Source: Atlanticothrix silvestris CENA357
Lineage (GTDB): Bacteria > Cyanobacteriota > Cyanobacteriia > Cyanobacteriales > Nostocaceae
Assembly (NCBI RefSeq): GCF_016056295.1
Contig: NZ_JAECZB010000011.1
Coordinates: forward strand, 92,496-156,495
Reading direction: 5' to 3'
Length of the DNA stretch: 64,000 bases
In this document: in pieces, positions 18,873 to 27,293 of the stretch
How the letters are laid out: each line of letters begins with the position of its first letter
How positions within the stretch are numbered: position 1 is the stretch's first letter
Notes under the pieces: model-generated
The model's input: only the letters and a program-made list of their open reading frames with translations
Database searches by the model: none
What the model was told of the DNA's origin: nothing
Position numbers and translations under genes: made by a program

Positions 18873-19847
18873 GTGTTTACCACTGCACTAGCTCAACGAG
18901 AAAAAACCCAACCGGGTGGACTACCATTAGATTTGTTTGCCGCTATTGAAAGTCTCAAAAAAGAACTCAATGCGGTGATTCTGGCGCATTACTATCAAGA
19001 GCCAGATATTCAAGATATTGCAGATTTTATTGGGGATTCATTACAACTGGCAAAAGCAGCAGAAAAAACCAATGCTGACGTGATCGTCTTTGCTGGTGTT
19101 CACTTTATGGCAGAGACAGCAAAGATACTTAATCCCGATAAATTGGTGCTGTTACCAGACTTGGATGCTGGTTGTTCTTTAGCAGACAGTTGTCCACCAG
19201 AAGCGTTTGCAGCTTTTAAAGCAGCTCATCCCGATCATTTGGTGGTTTCTTACATCAACTGCTCCGCTGAAATTAAAGCGATGAGCGATATTATTTGCAC
19301 CAGTTCCAACGCCGTCAAAATTGTGCAGCAGATACCCCAGTCACAGCCGATTATTTTTGCTCCAGACCGCAATTTAGGGCGGTATGTCATGGAACAGACT
19401 GGAAGAGATTTACTGCTGTGGCAAGGTAGTTGTATTGTTCATGAAACATTTTCGGAAAAGAAAATTGTCCAGTTGAAAATTGCTTACCCAGAGGCAGAGG
19501 CGATCGCTCATCCAGAATGTGAAAGTAGTGTGTTGCGCCATGCTAGTTTTATCGGTTCTACAGCAGCTTTACTTAAATATTGTCAAGAAAGCCCAACACA
19601 AGAATTTATTGTGGCTACTGAACCGGGCATCATTCACCAAATGCAAAAACTAGCTCCTAATAAACGCTTTATTCCTGCGCCGCCATTGAATAACTGCAAC
19701 TGCAATGAATGTCCATTTATGCGGTTAAATACTTTAGAAAAGTTGTATTTAGCAATGAAAAACCGCACCCCTGAAATTACTATGTCAGAGGAAATAAGAA
19801 TTGCGGCACTGCGACCAATTCAAAAAATGCTAAAGATGAGTTTGTAG
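18873..19847 (+). CDS. nadA: Quinolinate synthase
   Basis: NadA condenses iminoaspartate with dihydroxyacetone phosphate to quinolinate in de novo NAD synthesis and uses a 4Fe-4S cluster. The 324-residue protein has [22 protein letters not shown], the [13 protein letters not shown] segment and a C-terminal NCNCNECPF with cysteines positioned for the cluster. The start is a GTG at 18873 giving the usual short leader. It is divergent from the metallophosphoesterase gene. Confidence 0.95.
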   Translation: MFTTALAQREKTQPGGLPLDLFAAIESLKKELNAVILAHYYQEPDIQDIADFIGDSLQLAKAAEKTNADVIVFAGVHFMAETAKILNPDKLVLLPDLDAGCSLADSCPPEAFAAFKAAHPDHLVVSYINCSAEIKAMSDIICTSSNAVKIVQQIPQSQPIIFAPDRNLGRYVMEQTGRDLLLWQGSCIVHETFSEKKIVQLKIAYPEAEAIAHPECESSVLRHASFIGSTAALLKYCQESPTQEFIVATEPGIIHQMQKLAPNKRFIPAPPLNNCNCNECPFMRLNTLEKLYLAMKNRTPEITMSEEIRIAALRPIQKMLKMSL

Positions 19848-19856
19848 TTAAATTTG

Positions 19857-19913
19857 GGTTAGGTTGTATGAAGAAATATCAAACCAAAGTTGATTTTTTT
19901 GCTTGACCTAACC
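19857..19913 (+). terminator. Inverted repeat after nadA, candidate terminator
   Basis: GGTTAGGT (19857-19864) and ACCTAACC (19906-19913) pair over 8 bp around a 41-nt AT-rich loop, starting 10 bp after the nadA stop. An A-rather than T-rich run follows on the plus strand, so termination is only possible. Confidence 0.3.
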
Positions 19914-19952
19914 TAAAAACACTATTCGATCTCTGACTTCCTACTTCAGAAT

Positions 19953-20369
19953 ATGCCAGCAAGAGATGTTTTTCATGATGCAGTCAAGCATGGACTAATT
20001 ACCGATGGATGGCAAATTACCCATGACCCGTTGCCAGTTAGTTGGGAATTGGGGGATATGTATATCGATTTGGGTGCAGAAAAGCTTCTTGCCGCCCAAA
20101 GAGATGAGGTGAAGATTGCAGTAGAGATTAAAAGTTTTGTAAGAACTTCAGCAATTTCTGAATTTCACACAGCATTAGGACAATTTATTAACTATCGACT
20201 GGCATTATCTGAAATTGAACCAGAACGCACGCTTTATTTAGCAGTACCAATTGATGCTTATAGTTCGTTTTTTACAACTAAATTCATACAAAATATTATC
20301 CGCATTTATCAACTTAAATTAATAGTTTATAACCCAGAAACAGAGGAGATTTTGGAATGGATAAACTAA
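19953..20369 (+). CDS. xisH: XisH family protein
   Basis: XisH and XisI were named as factors needed, with XisF, for excision of the fdxN element in Anabaena. This 138-residue protein matches the family: it opens ARDVFHDAVKHGLITDGW and has a PD-(D/E)xK-like core (YIDLGAEKLLAA, then KIAVEIKSF). That core suggests a nuclease fold, known to be shared by the family. It overlaps xisI by 13 bp. No fdxN element exists in this window (fdxN at 56412-56765 is intact), so the pair may act elsewhere or in another role. Confidence 0.9.
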   Translation: MPARDVFHDAVKHGLITDGWQITHDPLPVSWELGDMYIDLGAEKLLAAQRDEVKIAVEIKSFVRTSAISEFHTALGQFINYRLALSEIEPERTLYLAVPIDAYSSFFTTKFIQNIIRIYQLKLIVYNPETEEILEWIN

Positions 20370-20692
20370 TACAGTACCGAGAAATCGTGCAAAAACTGCT
20401 ACGTGAATATGCAGAAATTGGTAATCATGACTCAGATATAGAAACGCAAATAGTATTCGATACTGAACGAGATCATTATCAATTGATGAATGTGGGATGG
20501 AAAAATCAACGCCGCGTTTATGGTTGTTTTTTACATATTGATATTAAAGACGGTAAAGTCTGGTTGCAACACAATGGTACAGAATCCGAGGTAGCAGAAG
20601 AACTGGCAAATTTAGGAATTCCTAAACAGGATATTGTGATTGGATTCCACTCTCCTTTCAAGCGCAAGTTTACAGATTATGCTGTTAATTAA
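20357..20692 (+). CDS. xisI: XisI family protein
   Basis: The 111-residue partner of XisH. It has the family features NHDSDIETQIVFDTERDHYQ, a VGWKNQRRVYGCFLHIDIKDGK core and a C-terminal IVIGFHSPFKR. It overlaps xisH by 13 bp, so the two are translationally coupled, as is usual. In many cyanobacteria xisHI pairs occur in many copies and scattered, which has prompted the idea that they are toxin-antitoxin-like; that is not testable here. Confidence 0.9.
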   Translation: MDKLIQYREIVQKLLREYAEIGNHDSDIETQIVFDTERDHYQLMNVGWKNQRRVYGCFLHIDIKDGKVWLQHNGTESEVAEELANLGIPKQDIVIGFHSPFKRKFTDYAVN

Positions 20693-20935
20693 AATAATGA
20701 TTCATAAATTTGGCATTCAATAAATTATTCTACAAGAAACAATCGCGGATTTTCTTGCAAAACTTTCCAAGATCTGGATGTTTGAGAATGCTGTAATTGG
20801 TAAATAGTTATTTACATTTTCTCTGAAAAAAGTAATGAATTACAACAGAAGTGTTGAATGTTAAGAAAAAGCCGATAAAAACAGCCCAAAACATGTTAAA
20901 TTTTGGGCGAAGGATTAAAATATCTTAGTTTAACA

Positions 20936-21143
20936 GTGATTATAAATTCATTTCCCAAAATTGTCAAAGATATCCTGAAAGAACTGCCAAAAAACGATTA
21001 TCCAGTATTGAACAGTCGTCTGTTTGTTGAGTGCTGGCTATCTTATGTATTGGATAATAGCTTAACAAGTATGCGAGATTTATTTACTAGATTAAACAAC
21101 ACAGGATTTGAAGTAGATATTTCTACGTTTTCTAAGGCAAGTT
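20936..21143 (+). pseudogene. Remnant of an IS4-type transposase, N-terminal part only
   Basis: From a GTG at 20936 the reading gives about 70 residues (KIVKDILKELPKNDYPVL, SMRDLFTRLNNTGFEVDI, STFSKAS). This resembles the N-terminus of cyanobacterial IS4-type transposases as I remember them. The similarity stops after STFSKAS, and the frame runs into the antisense of a short antitoxin-like reading. The DDE catalytic domain is absent. An inverted repeat GCCCAAAA/TTTTGGGC (20884-20908) lies just upstream. The rest of 20693-20935 holds nothing I can identify. Confidence 0.55.
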
Positions 21144-21144
21144 C

Positions 21145-21249
21145 TCATTCTGAACCACTCAACCATGCGAATAGGAGACTTTTTACCTGTTCTGGGGGTA
21201 ATGCCTCAAGATGCTCTAAAATTTGCTGCCTAATATTGCTTGCTGTCAT
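21145..21249 (-). pseudogene. 34-residue antitoxin-like remnant
   Basis: A minus-strand ATG at 21249 opens a 34-codon frame with QQILEHLEALPPEQVKSLL, followed by FAWLSGSE and a TGA. The LxxLPPEQ pattern is typical of the N-terminus of small antitoxins (DUF2281/VapB-like) in cyanobacteria. Those are usually 60-90 residues, so this is probably a truncated copy whose 3' end was replaced by the abutting transposase fragment. Nothing recognisable lies between 21250 and 21456. Confidence 0.4.
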
Positions 21250-21456
21250 AAGCTTTTAATTTGTGTAGTAGCTATGCATAAATGCAAGATTTTTCACTAC
21301 CATCCTTAAATTTTAACTTTATCAGATTGACAAAGCGAAACCCAACTAAGCAACATGTTTAACTTACACACCACTTAATTCATTTTGCTGCAATCATAGC
21401 TCCTTCATTTTTACTAGTAATTGTTGCCTTACTAAAAATATATTCCACTCCAGAAA

Positions 21457-22401
21457 CTAAGATTTACTCTTTGCAGCTTCTTTTTGCGCCGCTTCACTAT
21501 ATTTCTTATATAGTTGAGTCCGAATTTTAGCTTCTTGATAGCGGTTGTAATTTGAAGGCACAGTTGCCATTAAATCCGAAGCCTGTTGCCATTTAGCAGC
21601 TAGCTCTAGCCACTGAGTTGAGGTTGTGGCTATTTTCCCAGATGCTGAGGCTTGGTTAGCAATTCGCACAGCTGCGATAAATGGCTCATCGGATGATTCA
21701 GAAAGACTATCTTTAGAGGCTGCTGTTTTATTTTTGTTAGGATTAGACGCAGTTACAGATTTAGTAGTTTCTGGTTGGGTTAGCTGTGTTAATTTATCAC
21801 CCAATTGAGCATAAACAACCCAACCAAGTAACAATATAGAACATAAGCCAGTAGTTGCTAGTGCCGCTGTTTTTGAGAAATTTTTATGCTTTTTTTTGTT
21901 AATAAATACTGAAGTCCGAGAAAAGTGACTTTTTGGTAAACTGACTTTTACTAATTCAGGTTGGACTTCAGTCAAATCTGTAATTAGCTGCTTTAAAGCA
22001 TTTGGCTGAATTAATGTAATTTCCTGTGACCACAGTACTTGATTTTCGCGATCGCTACAAATTTCCTTCAACCACAGTAATTGTTGTTCTCGGACAATTC
22101 GGCTGTTGATATTGACTTTACGAATATTACGTGGTGCGATCGCTTCTAGGATTTGCTGGATTCTTTCTACTGTGGTAGCTTGCTCAAGCTGCTCTAATTT
22201 GGCTGCCTCACACAGAAGTTGCAAGACACCATCAGAAAAAATGGCTCTAGTTCTGACACCAGAGTTAGCTAACTTTTCGTTCAATAATTGGATAATTGCC
22301 GCAACGCTGCCTTGGTGAGCTTGCCATGCAATATCGTTGATCCGATCTACCACTGGAGACTTGATGATAGCTCCTGCACCCTGACTTATTAATTGACTCA
22401 T
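21457..22401 (-). CDS. Cyanobacterial protein with one central membrane segment, function unknown
   Basis: A 314-residue protein. Residues about 20-170 are soluble, with SVAAIIQLLNEKLANSGVRT repeating a pattern seen in cyanobacterial regulators of unknown function. A single hydrophobic span (ALATTGLCSILLLGWVVYA, about 186-204) is followed by a Ser/Thr/Lys-rich linker and a C-terminal helical part with WLELAAKWQQASDLMATVP. The topology suggests a cytosolic N-domain and a periplasmic or lumenal C-domain. No enzyme motif is visible. Confidence 0.65.
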   Translation of the reverse strand: MSQLISQGAGAIIKSPVVDRINDIAWQAHQGSVAAIIQLLNEKLANSGVRTRAIFSDGVLQLLCEAAKLEQLEQATTVERIQQILEAIAPRNIRKVNINSRIVREQQLLWLKEICSDRENQVLWSQEITLIQPNALKQLITDLTEVQPELVKVSLPKSHFSRTSVFINKKKHKNFSKTAALATTGLCSILLLGWVVYAQLGDKLTQLTQPETTKSVTASNPNKNKTAASKDSLSESSDEPFIAAVRIANQASASGKIATTSTQWLELAAKWQQASDLMATVPSNYNRYQEAKIRTQLYKKYSEAAQKEAAKSKS

Positions 22402-22819
22402 TAATTTAGAGACTCTATTCTACTGACCTTTGCTTTGTCTTCGATTTTACGAGTAAAAAGATCAGGTTGCCAAATAAAATTATAAAAATCAAACCTGCCT
22501 TTGTCTGTATTCAGAAAATTTGATTTAAACAAAACTAAATAGTATCAGTATGAGGTGAAACTTCCTTCCTAGCTGCGAATCAGCTTGTCTAGCTTGCTGT
22601 CTAACCAATCTTTGATATTTTAGCAATGCCCAAAAGTTTGCTTATCATTAAACATTGCACATTTAAACTAAGTACAATTGGTATAACTATCTCCTTTACA
22701 GGTAAAAATCAATAGTATAAACACTCACAAACTCTCTAATGCCTATAATTAGCCTGCGTAAAGCAGGCTTTGTTTTTTTAGCCCCAGGCTTTGAGCCTGC
22801 GGGCATTACATGCTGGATT
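22402..22819. other. Gene-free stretch with two GC-rich hairpins
   Basis: There is no gene in these 418 bp. The only structure is near the right end: AGCCTGC/GCAGGCT (22751-22769) and CAGGCT/AGCCTG (22785-22799), both related to the dispersed AGCCTG palindromes of cyanobacteria. The left half is AT-rich and could hold the promoter of the minus-strand gene ending at 21457. Confidence 0.5.
22751..22779 (+). terminator. Intrinsic terminator-like hairpin with T-run
   Basis: AGCCTGC, a 5-nt loop and GCAGGCT are followed by TTGTTTTTTT on the plus strand, the classical rho-independent pattern. No plus-strand gene ends nearby, so it may stop read-through or antisense transcription, or act for the convergent minus-strand gene as half of a bidirectional structure with the neighbouring hairpin at 22785. 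Confidence 0.5.
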
Positions 22820-23848
22820 TTAACGTTTGTAATTGTAAGATCTACCACCACTTTGAGGAGACGGCGGCAGAATTTCTTGATTTACTTCAAACAAATTTGG
22901 ATTGCTAGGATCAACCGTAACTCTTAACCAATGTACATTGGGAGAGCCAAATGTCTCCACCCGTGTAAAGTTAGTAACTACCGTACCAGATGGATTATTT
23001 AAAGGCTTATCAATGCGGAAGTAATGGCTATCTCCATGAACGAGCATGACTGGCTTACTATAATCTTGTAATTCGGCTTGCAATGCATTAACAAAATCAC
23101 GGAAACCATTCTGTTCTGCATTAGTTGGTGGTACATCAAAATCATCTGGGTTGGCATGGATAGTAATTACCAAACCAAGGTTTTTGTTGGCTTTAGCAAG
23201 GGCAAATGCTTTCTTTAACCAGACAAGGTTAGCAGCATTACGTTCAGCGTACTCAGCATCATTTTCTGCATTCCGTCCCAAGTTATTGTTACTACCAACA
23301 ACATGGATGCCAACAAATAAAACATTACCCGCAGTCCAGTAAACATTTTCCCGAAACTTACTGAACTCTGGATTATCACTTTGACGTTCTAGTTCAATTG
23401 TCCTTTGTCCAAGACTTCTGTCTCCTTGTGTAAACAGTTCGCGTAATTTTGCTAAACGCTCAATCGGATCATATTCACCAGCAGCAGGGCGATGGCAATC
23501 TGTCCACTCGTTATCACCAAACACATAAACCACAGGATATCTGAATTGTTGGAATAGTTGCGATCGCTGTAGAAAAAATTCGTTTGAGCAAAGGCTTGAG
23601 CCGCTTTTAAAGTCCCCATCGTGAATGATAAAGCGAACCCAAGATTGATTGATATCTTTAATTAAGTTTTGATACTCCTCTTCTTGTCGAGCATCATAAG
23701 GTAAATCGCCAATGAGAGCAAAATCGAAACTTCTTGAATCACGATTATTCTGAAATGGTGGCTGGGCGCTTGTTGAAGAAAAAAATGTTGCAGAGAGAGC
23801 AAACAAGCAAAATAGAACCAAGGCTCCCAGCAGTTTTTTAAATTTCAT
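22820..23848 (-). CDS. Secreted metallophosphoesterase
   Basis: The 342-residue protein begins with a clear signal peptide (KFKKLLGALVLFCLFALSA..., cleavage after about SAQ). The calcineurin-like motifs are LIGDLPYD near the N-terminus, HDGDFKSGS, FGDNEWTD in place of GNHD, VTIHANPDD, and a late VHGDSHYF. The GDNE variant occurs in a known bacterial subgroup of exported phosphoesterases. It would act in the periplasm; the substrate is unknown. A hairpin pair lies about 20-70 bp beyond the stop. Confidence 0.82.
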   Translation of the reverse strand: MKFKKLLGALVLFCLFALSATFFSSTSAQPPFQNNRDSRSFDFALIGDLPYDARQEEEYQNLIKDINQSWVRFIIHDGDFKSGSSLCSNEFFLQRSQLFQQFRYPVVYVFGDNEWTDCHRPAAGEYDPIERLAKLRELFTQGDRSLGQRTIELERQSDNPEFSKFRENVYWTAGNVLFVGIHVVGSNNNLGRNAENDAEYAERNAANLVWLKKAFALAKANKNLGLVITIHANPDDFDVPPTNAEQNGFRDFVNALQAELQDYSKPVMLVHGDSHYFRIDKPLNNPSGTVVTNFTRVETFGSPNVHWLRVTVDPSNPNLFEVNQEILPPSPQSGGRSYNYKR

Positions 23849-23949
23849 ATTTTGCGAACTGTGTTAATAACAAATCGCTCAAAGCGTAATATTAAGGGAT
23901 TAAGAGTAAATTAAGAACTGTTCGATAAAAGGTAAATTTGATTTACTAC

Positions 23950-24118
23950 GCGGGTAGTTGTCAGTTGTTAGTTGTCAGTTGTTAGTTGTCAGTTGTTAGT
24001 TGTTTTTTATCTAGTTTAATACCTCATCCCTTTGCGGTTAGTCTTAAAAAATTTTCACTACTGACCACTGACCACTGACCACTAACCACTGACCACTAAC
24101 CACTGACCACTGACAAAA
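23950..24118. repeat. Short tandem repeat cluster upstream of the secreted phosphoesterase
   Basis: A run of GTTGTCAGTTGTTA units (23955-24002) is followed, after about 50 bp, by a run of GACCACTGACCACTAACC units (24061-24115). The two are partly complementary, so a long imperfect hairpin is possible. This is the same repeat family as at 12157, 32212, 35227, 45366 and 55074. Confidence 0.8.
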
Positions 24119-24152
24119 CTCCATCCCCCAAGTGGCGTAGAGTTTTTATCTA

Positions 24153-24404
24153 CTAATGTATTGTATTCAAATGTTGCAACCATTTCTGTATTATTTCTCT
24201 TTGGGTTTTGCCGAGTTTGATACTTGCACCTTTTAATGTATCCCGTGGAAAAATTTCCCGCAGATCAGCAAGCATTTCAGCAGAGCGACAAGCTTCTAAA
24301 CATTCTGTAATATAATCTATTGAGTCCAGCATTAACCATTCTTTAGTAGCCTTTAATTCGCAAATATGACGCTGCATGAGTTGGATTATGGCTGGCTGTA
24401 GCAT
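24153..24404 (-). CDS. Small conserved protein, function unknown
   Basis: An 83-residue protein with a helical, charged sequence (LMQRHICELKATKEWLML, LGKTQREIIQKWLQHL). No recognised domain, signal or membrane segment. The start is an ATG at 24404. It lies upstream of, and divergent from, the hydrogenase-maturation protease, with 236 bp between them. Confidence 0.55.
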   Translation of the reverse strand: MLQPAIIQLMQRHICELKATKEWLMLDSIDYITECLEACRSAEMLADLREIFPRDTLKGASIKLGKTQREIIQKWLQHLNTIH

Positions 24405-24640
24405 TTATATAAACTGCAATGCGAAAATTATTATAGATTTTTGCCGAGAAAAATAAACAATATTTATAGGTTTATAAAAACTAATTAAGACTTACGCCAA
24501 AAAATTTTAAACTCTTAGTTCTCTGCGTCCTCTGCGGTTCGTTTTTTTTCTTTATTCATGCGTCAATTCTGACGAATATCATAAAATAAGAATATCATAA
24601 ATTATTTAGATATATTATATGAGGCGATCGCAATCATTCT

Positions 24641-25114
24641 ATGCTAACTATTATTGGTTGCGGTAATCTCAACCGCAGTGACGACGCAGTAGGCGTAATC
24701 ATCGCCCAACGCTTACAAAAATATCTCGCCGAACATCCTCATCCTGATGTGCGAGTTTATGATTGTGGAACCGCAGGGATGGAAGTGATGTTTCAAGCTA
24801 GAGGTAGCAAAAAGTTAGTAATTATTGATGCTAGTTCAACAAATTCAGAACCGGGTGCAGTATTTAAAGTCCCTGGTGAAGAACTAGAAGCACTCCCAGA
24901 ACCTAGTTATAATTTGCATGATTTTCGTTGGGATAATGCTTTAGCCGCCGGACGGAAAATTTTTCACAATGACTTTCCTCAAGAGATAACAGTTTATTTA
25001 ATTGAGGCGGCGAATCTTGATTTGGGACTAGAGTTAAGTCCTATTATTAAACATTCTGCCGATTTAGTTTTTGAAGAGGTAGCTGCAATAATCAGACAGA
25101 ATGTTGAAGTGTGA
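24641..25114 (+). CDS. hupW: Hydrogenase maturation protease, HupW type
   Basis: These endopeptidases cleave the C-terminal peptide of the NiFe-hydrogenase large subunit after nickel insertion. The 157-residue protein has the family start IIGCGNLNRSDDAVG and a nickel-sensing acidic residue in that motif. DCGTAGMEVM and VIIDASSTNSEPG follow. In heterocystous cyanobacteria HupW serves the uptake hydrogenase HupSL, which recycles H2 made by nitrogenase; the location next to the nif region supports HupW rather than HoxW. The hydrogenase genes are not in the window. Confidence 0.82.
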   Translation: MLTIIGCGNLNRSDDAVGVIIAQRLQKYLAEHPHPDVRVYDCGTAGMEVMFQARGSKKLVIIDASSTNSEPGAVFKVPGEELEALPEPSYNLHDFRWDNALAAGRKIFHNDFPQEITVYLIEAANLDLGLELSPIIKHSADLVFEEVAAIIRQNVEV

Positions 25115-25141
25115 TATTCTTTTGTTTGGCGTTTATTGCCA

Positions 25142-25516
25142 TTAAGCCCAATCACGATAAACAGAAAGTTCATCTACCCTCATTTCAAAAGGTATACCTT
25201 GACTTTCTGGAGGACAGACGCGGATTTTAGCACTGCTGATAATTGAGTTGAGTAATGTCCCCATTGGCACGATTTGTTGTAAAATACGCCAGTTAGTTAC
25301 TTGATCGGGACATTCAATTACCAATGTCATAGCATTGGCTTGAGTTGTCACATACCAACGACAGTTAGATAGAAGATTTTGAATTGTGCGATCGCAACCT
25401 TCATAAAAGTATTTACTAATAGAATACTCTAGTTGCTGACGCAGTATAATATCTGCCGATGTCGGCTGTATGGGATGAGAGTCATCACCATTGAAATAAA
25501 ACTTCTTGTTAGCCAT
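25142..25516 (-). CDS. Cyanobacterial protein of unknown function downstream of a SagB-like gene
   Basis: A 124-residue protein with an N-terminal KKFYFNGDDSHPIQP segment and a middle part (CRWYVTTQANAMTLVIECPD) that looks like beta-strands. No known domain recognised. It starts 19 bp after the stop of the SagB-like oxidoreductase on the same strand, so the two and the ankyrin gene upstream probably form one transcript. Confidence 0.6.
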   Translation of the reverse strand: MANKKFYFNGDDSHPIQPTSADIILRQQLEYSISKYFYEGCDRTIQNLLSNCRWYVTTQANAMTLVIECPDQVTNWRILQQIVPMGTLLNSIISSAKIRVCPPESQGIPFEMRVDELSVYRDWA

Positions 25517-25534
25517 TGCTCTTGATGTTCCTAC

Positions 25535-26821
25535 TTAAATTCCAATCGCCATTGCATAGAGAATATCTTTGGTTGTTTCTAAGAATCTTCGAGTTTCGTC
25601 ATCATAATAAGCACCAATTCCACTACATTGAATCCCTAAATAGTTGCTACCCAGATATATCCTTTGTCCTAAAAAACCAGCCAATTGCATTGCAGTTTGA
25701 TAGCTTGTATAGTCGGACACAAAAAAGAAAGTTACAGCACAATCTCTTGCGATCACTTGATTAATGCATAAGTATCCTGTCTGTTCGCTGAAATCACCAG
25801 CCTGAAGCAGAAGAGTACCTTCATATAACCCAGGTGACATTCCTTCTACTCTATGCAAGACGGAATAAATTTCTATATCCTCACCATTTTCAGTTGGTAT
25901 TGGTTGATCAAGCTGTTGCAAGATATATAAATAGTTTTCTTGAGAAATAAACTGTTTCCGGAAACGTCTCATAGAACGTCTATTCCAAACAGTTTGTTGA
26001 AATTTCTCCTGTTCAAAGTTAAACTGAGGCTGCTTTAGTTTCTGTTGTTTGCTCTTTTGTAAAGCTGTTACTTGATAGCTATCTTCAATAAATTGATTCG
26101 CTTCAAAATAATCTGTGCCGCAAACAAAAGGAACTTTCAACCTTAAGCTTCTAACTTGCTGATCTTGCACTTTTCCTGCGATCGCACAAGCGGTAATAAA
26201 CTCTTTATTCTCAAATCCTAAATCTGTATTGAGAGCGAGTTTATCAAAGTCAAAAATTAATTGTATATCTTGGTCGTGGAGATAAGCTGATGCAGCGATT
26301 GCACCTAAATGGTGTCCGCTATCTAAAAAGCAATATCTCAAACTCCTATTTTGATATTTCCAACTAGACCTATAATAAACACAACTAATTAAAAAAATGA
26401 ATCCGCTGATACTTTTGCTCGGTATAATATAGCTCTCTAAACCATCATCAATTAATTCATAGATTAATGTTAGACAATTATTCTCAACTTCTAAATGATA
26501 TATTCCATCTATCATTCCCTCTATCCCGCGAATTTGGATATACACTTCTGTAGGATAAAGAGCGCCTGCTGATGGATTTACCCGCAGTTTATCAGGTGTA
26601 TTCTTATATAATTTTTCTGAAGTAACAGCACTAGTTAACCAGATAAAAGCATGAACAGGATTATTGAGATTTAATTTCACCCGCCGATAAAATTTTGGGT
26701 AAACTTTAAATGCAATTGGTTGAGTTGATGCATCTACATAATTTGGATCAAGCTGCACCGATAAGTAAGAATGCTTGGTAGCGTCATGATAAGTTTTTCC
26801 TTGATTTTGATTTTGTGGCAT
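25535..26821 (-). CDS. SagB/ThcOx-type double nitroreductase-fold oxidoreductase
   Basis: The 428-residue protein resembles the SagB/ThcOx flavin dehydrogenases that oxidise azolines in ribosomal peptides, or stand-alone relatives. The first half has KTYHDATKHSY, the VNPSAGALYPTEVYI signature and CVYYRSSWKYQNRSLRYCF. The second half begins WNRRSMRRFRKQFISQE, a second nitroreductase-type FMN-binding start, and ends with LAGFLGQRIYLGSNYLGIQC. No cyclodehydratase (YcaO) or precursor peptide gene adjoins it, so a peptide-modifying role is unproven. It overlaps the ankyrin gene by 38 bp. Confidence 0.75.
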   Translation of the reverse strand: MPQNQNQGKTYHDATKHSYLSVQLDPNYVDASTQPIAFKVYPKFYRRVKLNLNNPVHAFIWLTSAVTSEKLYKNTPDKLRVNPSAGALYPTEVYIQIRGIEGMIDGIYHLEVENNCLTLIYELIDDGLESYIIPSKSISGFIFLISCVYYRSSWKYQNRSLRYCFLDSGHHLGAIAASAYLHDQDIQLIFDFDKLALNTDLGFENKEFITACAIAGKVQDQQVRSLRLKVPFVCGTDYFEANQFIEDSYQVTALQKSKQQKLKQPQFNFEQEKFQQTVWNRRSMRRFRKQFISQENYLYILQQLDQPIPTENGEDIEIYSVLHRVEGMSPGLYEGTLLLQAGDFSEQTGYLCINQVIARDCAVTFFFVSDYTSYQTAMQLAGFLGQRIYLGSNYLGIQCSGIGAYYDDETRRFLETTKDILYAMAIGI

Positions 26822-27293
26822 TTTTTAGTAACATTAAAACTTCTATATTACTGGCGAAATCTATCGCTTGATAGTAGTCTAAGTTTTTCAAATCTAAATT
26901 AGGATGATGTTGCAAAAGTAACTTGACGACTTCAGTTTTTCCCGCTGATGCTACATACATTAAAACAGTTGCGCCATTATCATTTTGATTGTCAATATTA
27001 ATATTGGCAGCAAGCAACAATTTAATTAATTCGTAGTGATTACCAAAACAAGCAAACCACAAAGCGTTATTGCGTAGGCGTAGCCCGCCGGAGGCATCGC
27101 TGTTTGTGGCATTAATATTCACACCGATATCAATCAATTCTTTAACAACAGAATAAACTCCTTCTCTTGTAGCTTTCATTAAAGCCGTATCGCCATTTTC
27201 ACCTGGCTGATTTAAATCTTCCGGGTTATATCTGTTTGCTATTAACCATTGCTGAGTTACTTGGCTTAAATCTTGTTTATTGACTTGATTCAT
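26784..27293 (-). CDS. Ankyrin-repeat protein
   Basis: The 169-residue protein has about four ankyrin repeats with the motifs GDTALMKATREGVYSVVKEL, NNALWFACFGNHYELIKLLL and GATVLMYVASAGKTEVVKLLL. The repeat after NATNS carries an extra stretch DASGGLRLR encoded by an inserted palindromic repeat (27072-27100), apparently in frame. Its 3' end overlaps the SagB-like gene by 38 bp, so the two proteins are probably made together, the ankyrin protein perhaps acting as a partner. Confidence 0.85.
   Translation of the reverse strand: MNQVNKQDLSQVTQQWLIANRYNPEDLNQPGENGDTALMKATREGVYSVVKELIDIGVNINATNSDASGGLRLRNNALWFACFGNHYELIKLLLAANINIDNQNDNGATVLMYVASAGKTEVVKLLLQHHPNLDLKNLDYYQAIDFASNIEVLMLLKNATKSKSRKNLS
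27072..27100. repeat. Interspersed palindromic repeat inserted in the ankyrin gene
   Basis: The sequence GCGTAGGCGTAGCCCGCCGG, continuing into AGGCATCGC, matches a dispersed GC-rich palindromic repeat common in Nostoc genomes. Here it lies inside a coding region and adds about 9-10 codons without breaking the frame. The surrounding gene is AT-rich, so the GC-rich insert stands out. Confidence 0.7.

Noticed and set aside
23950-24118. Possible CRISPR array
   Set aside because: The repeats are 7- to 14-base units in direct tandem with no unique spacers of constant length, and no cas genes are present. They are ordinary cyanobacterial short tandem repeats, as are the blocks at 45366-45602 and 55074-55230.
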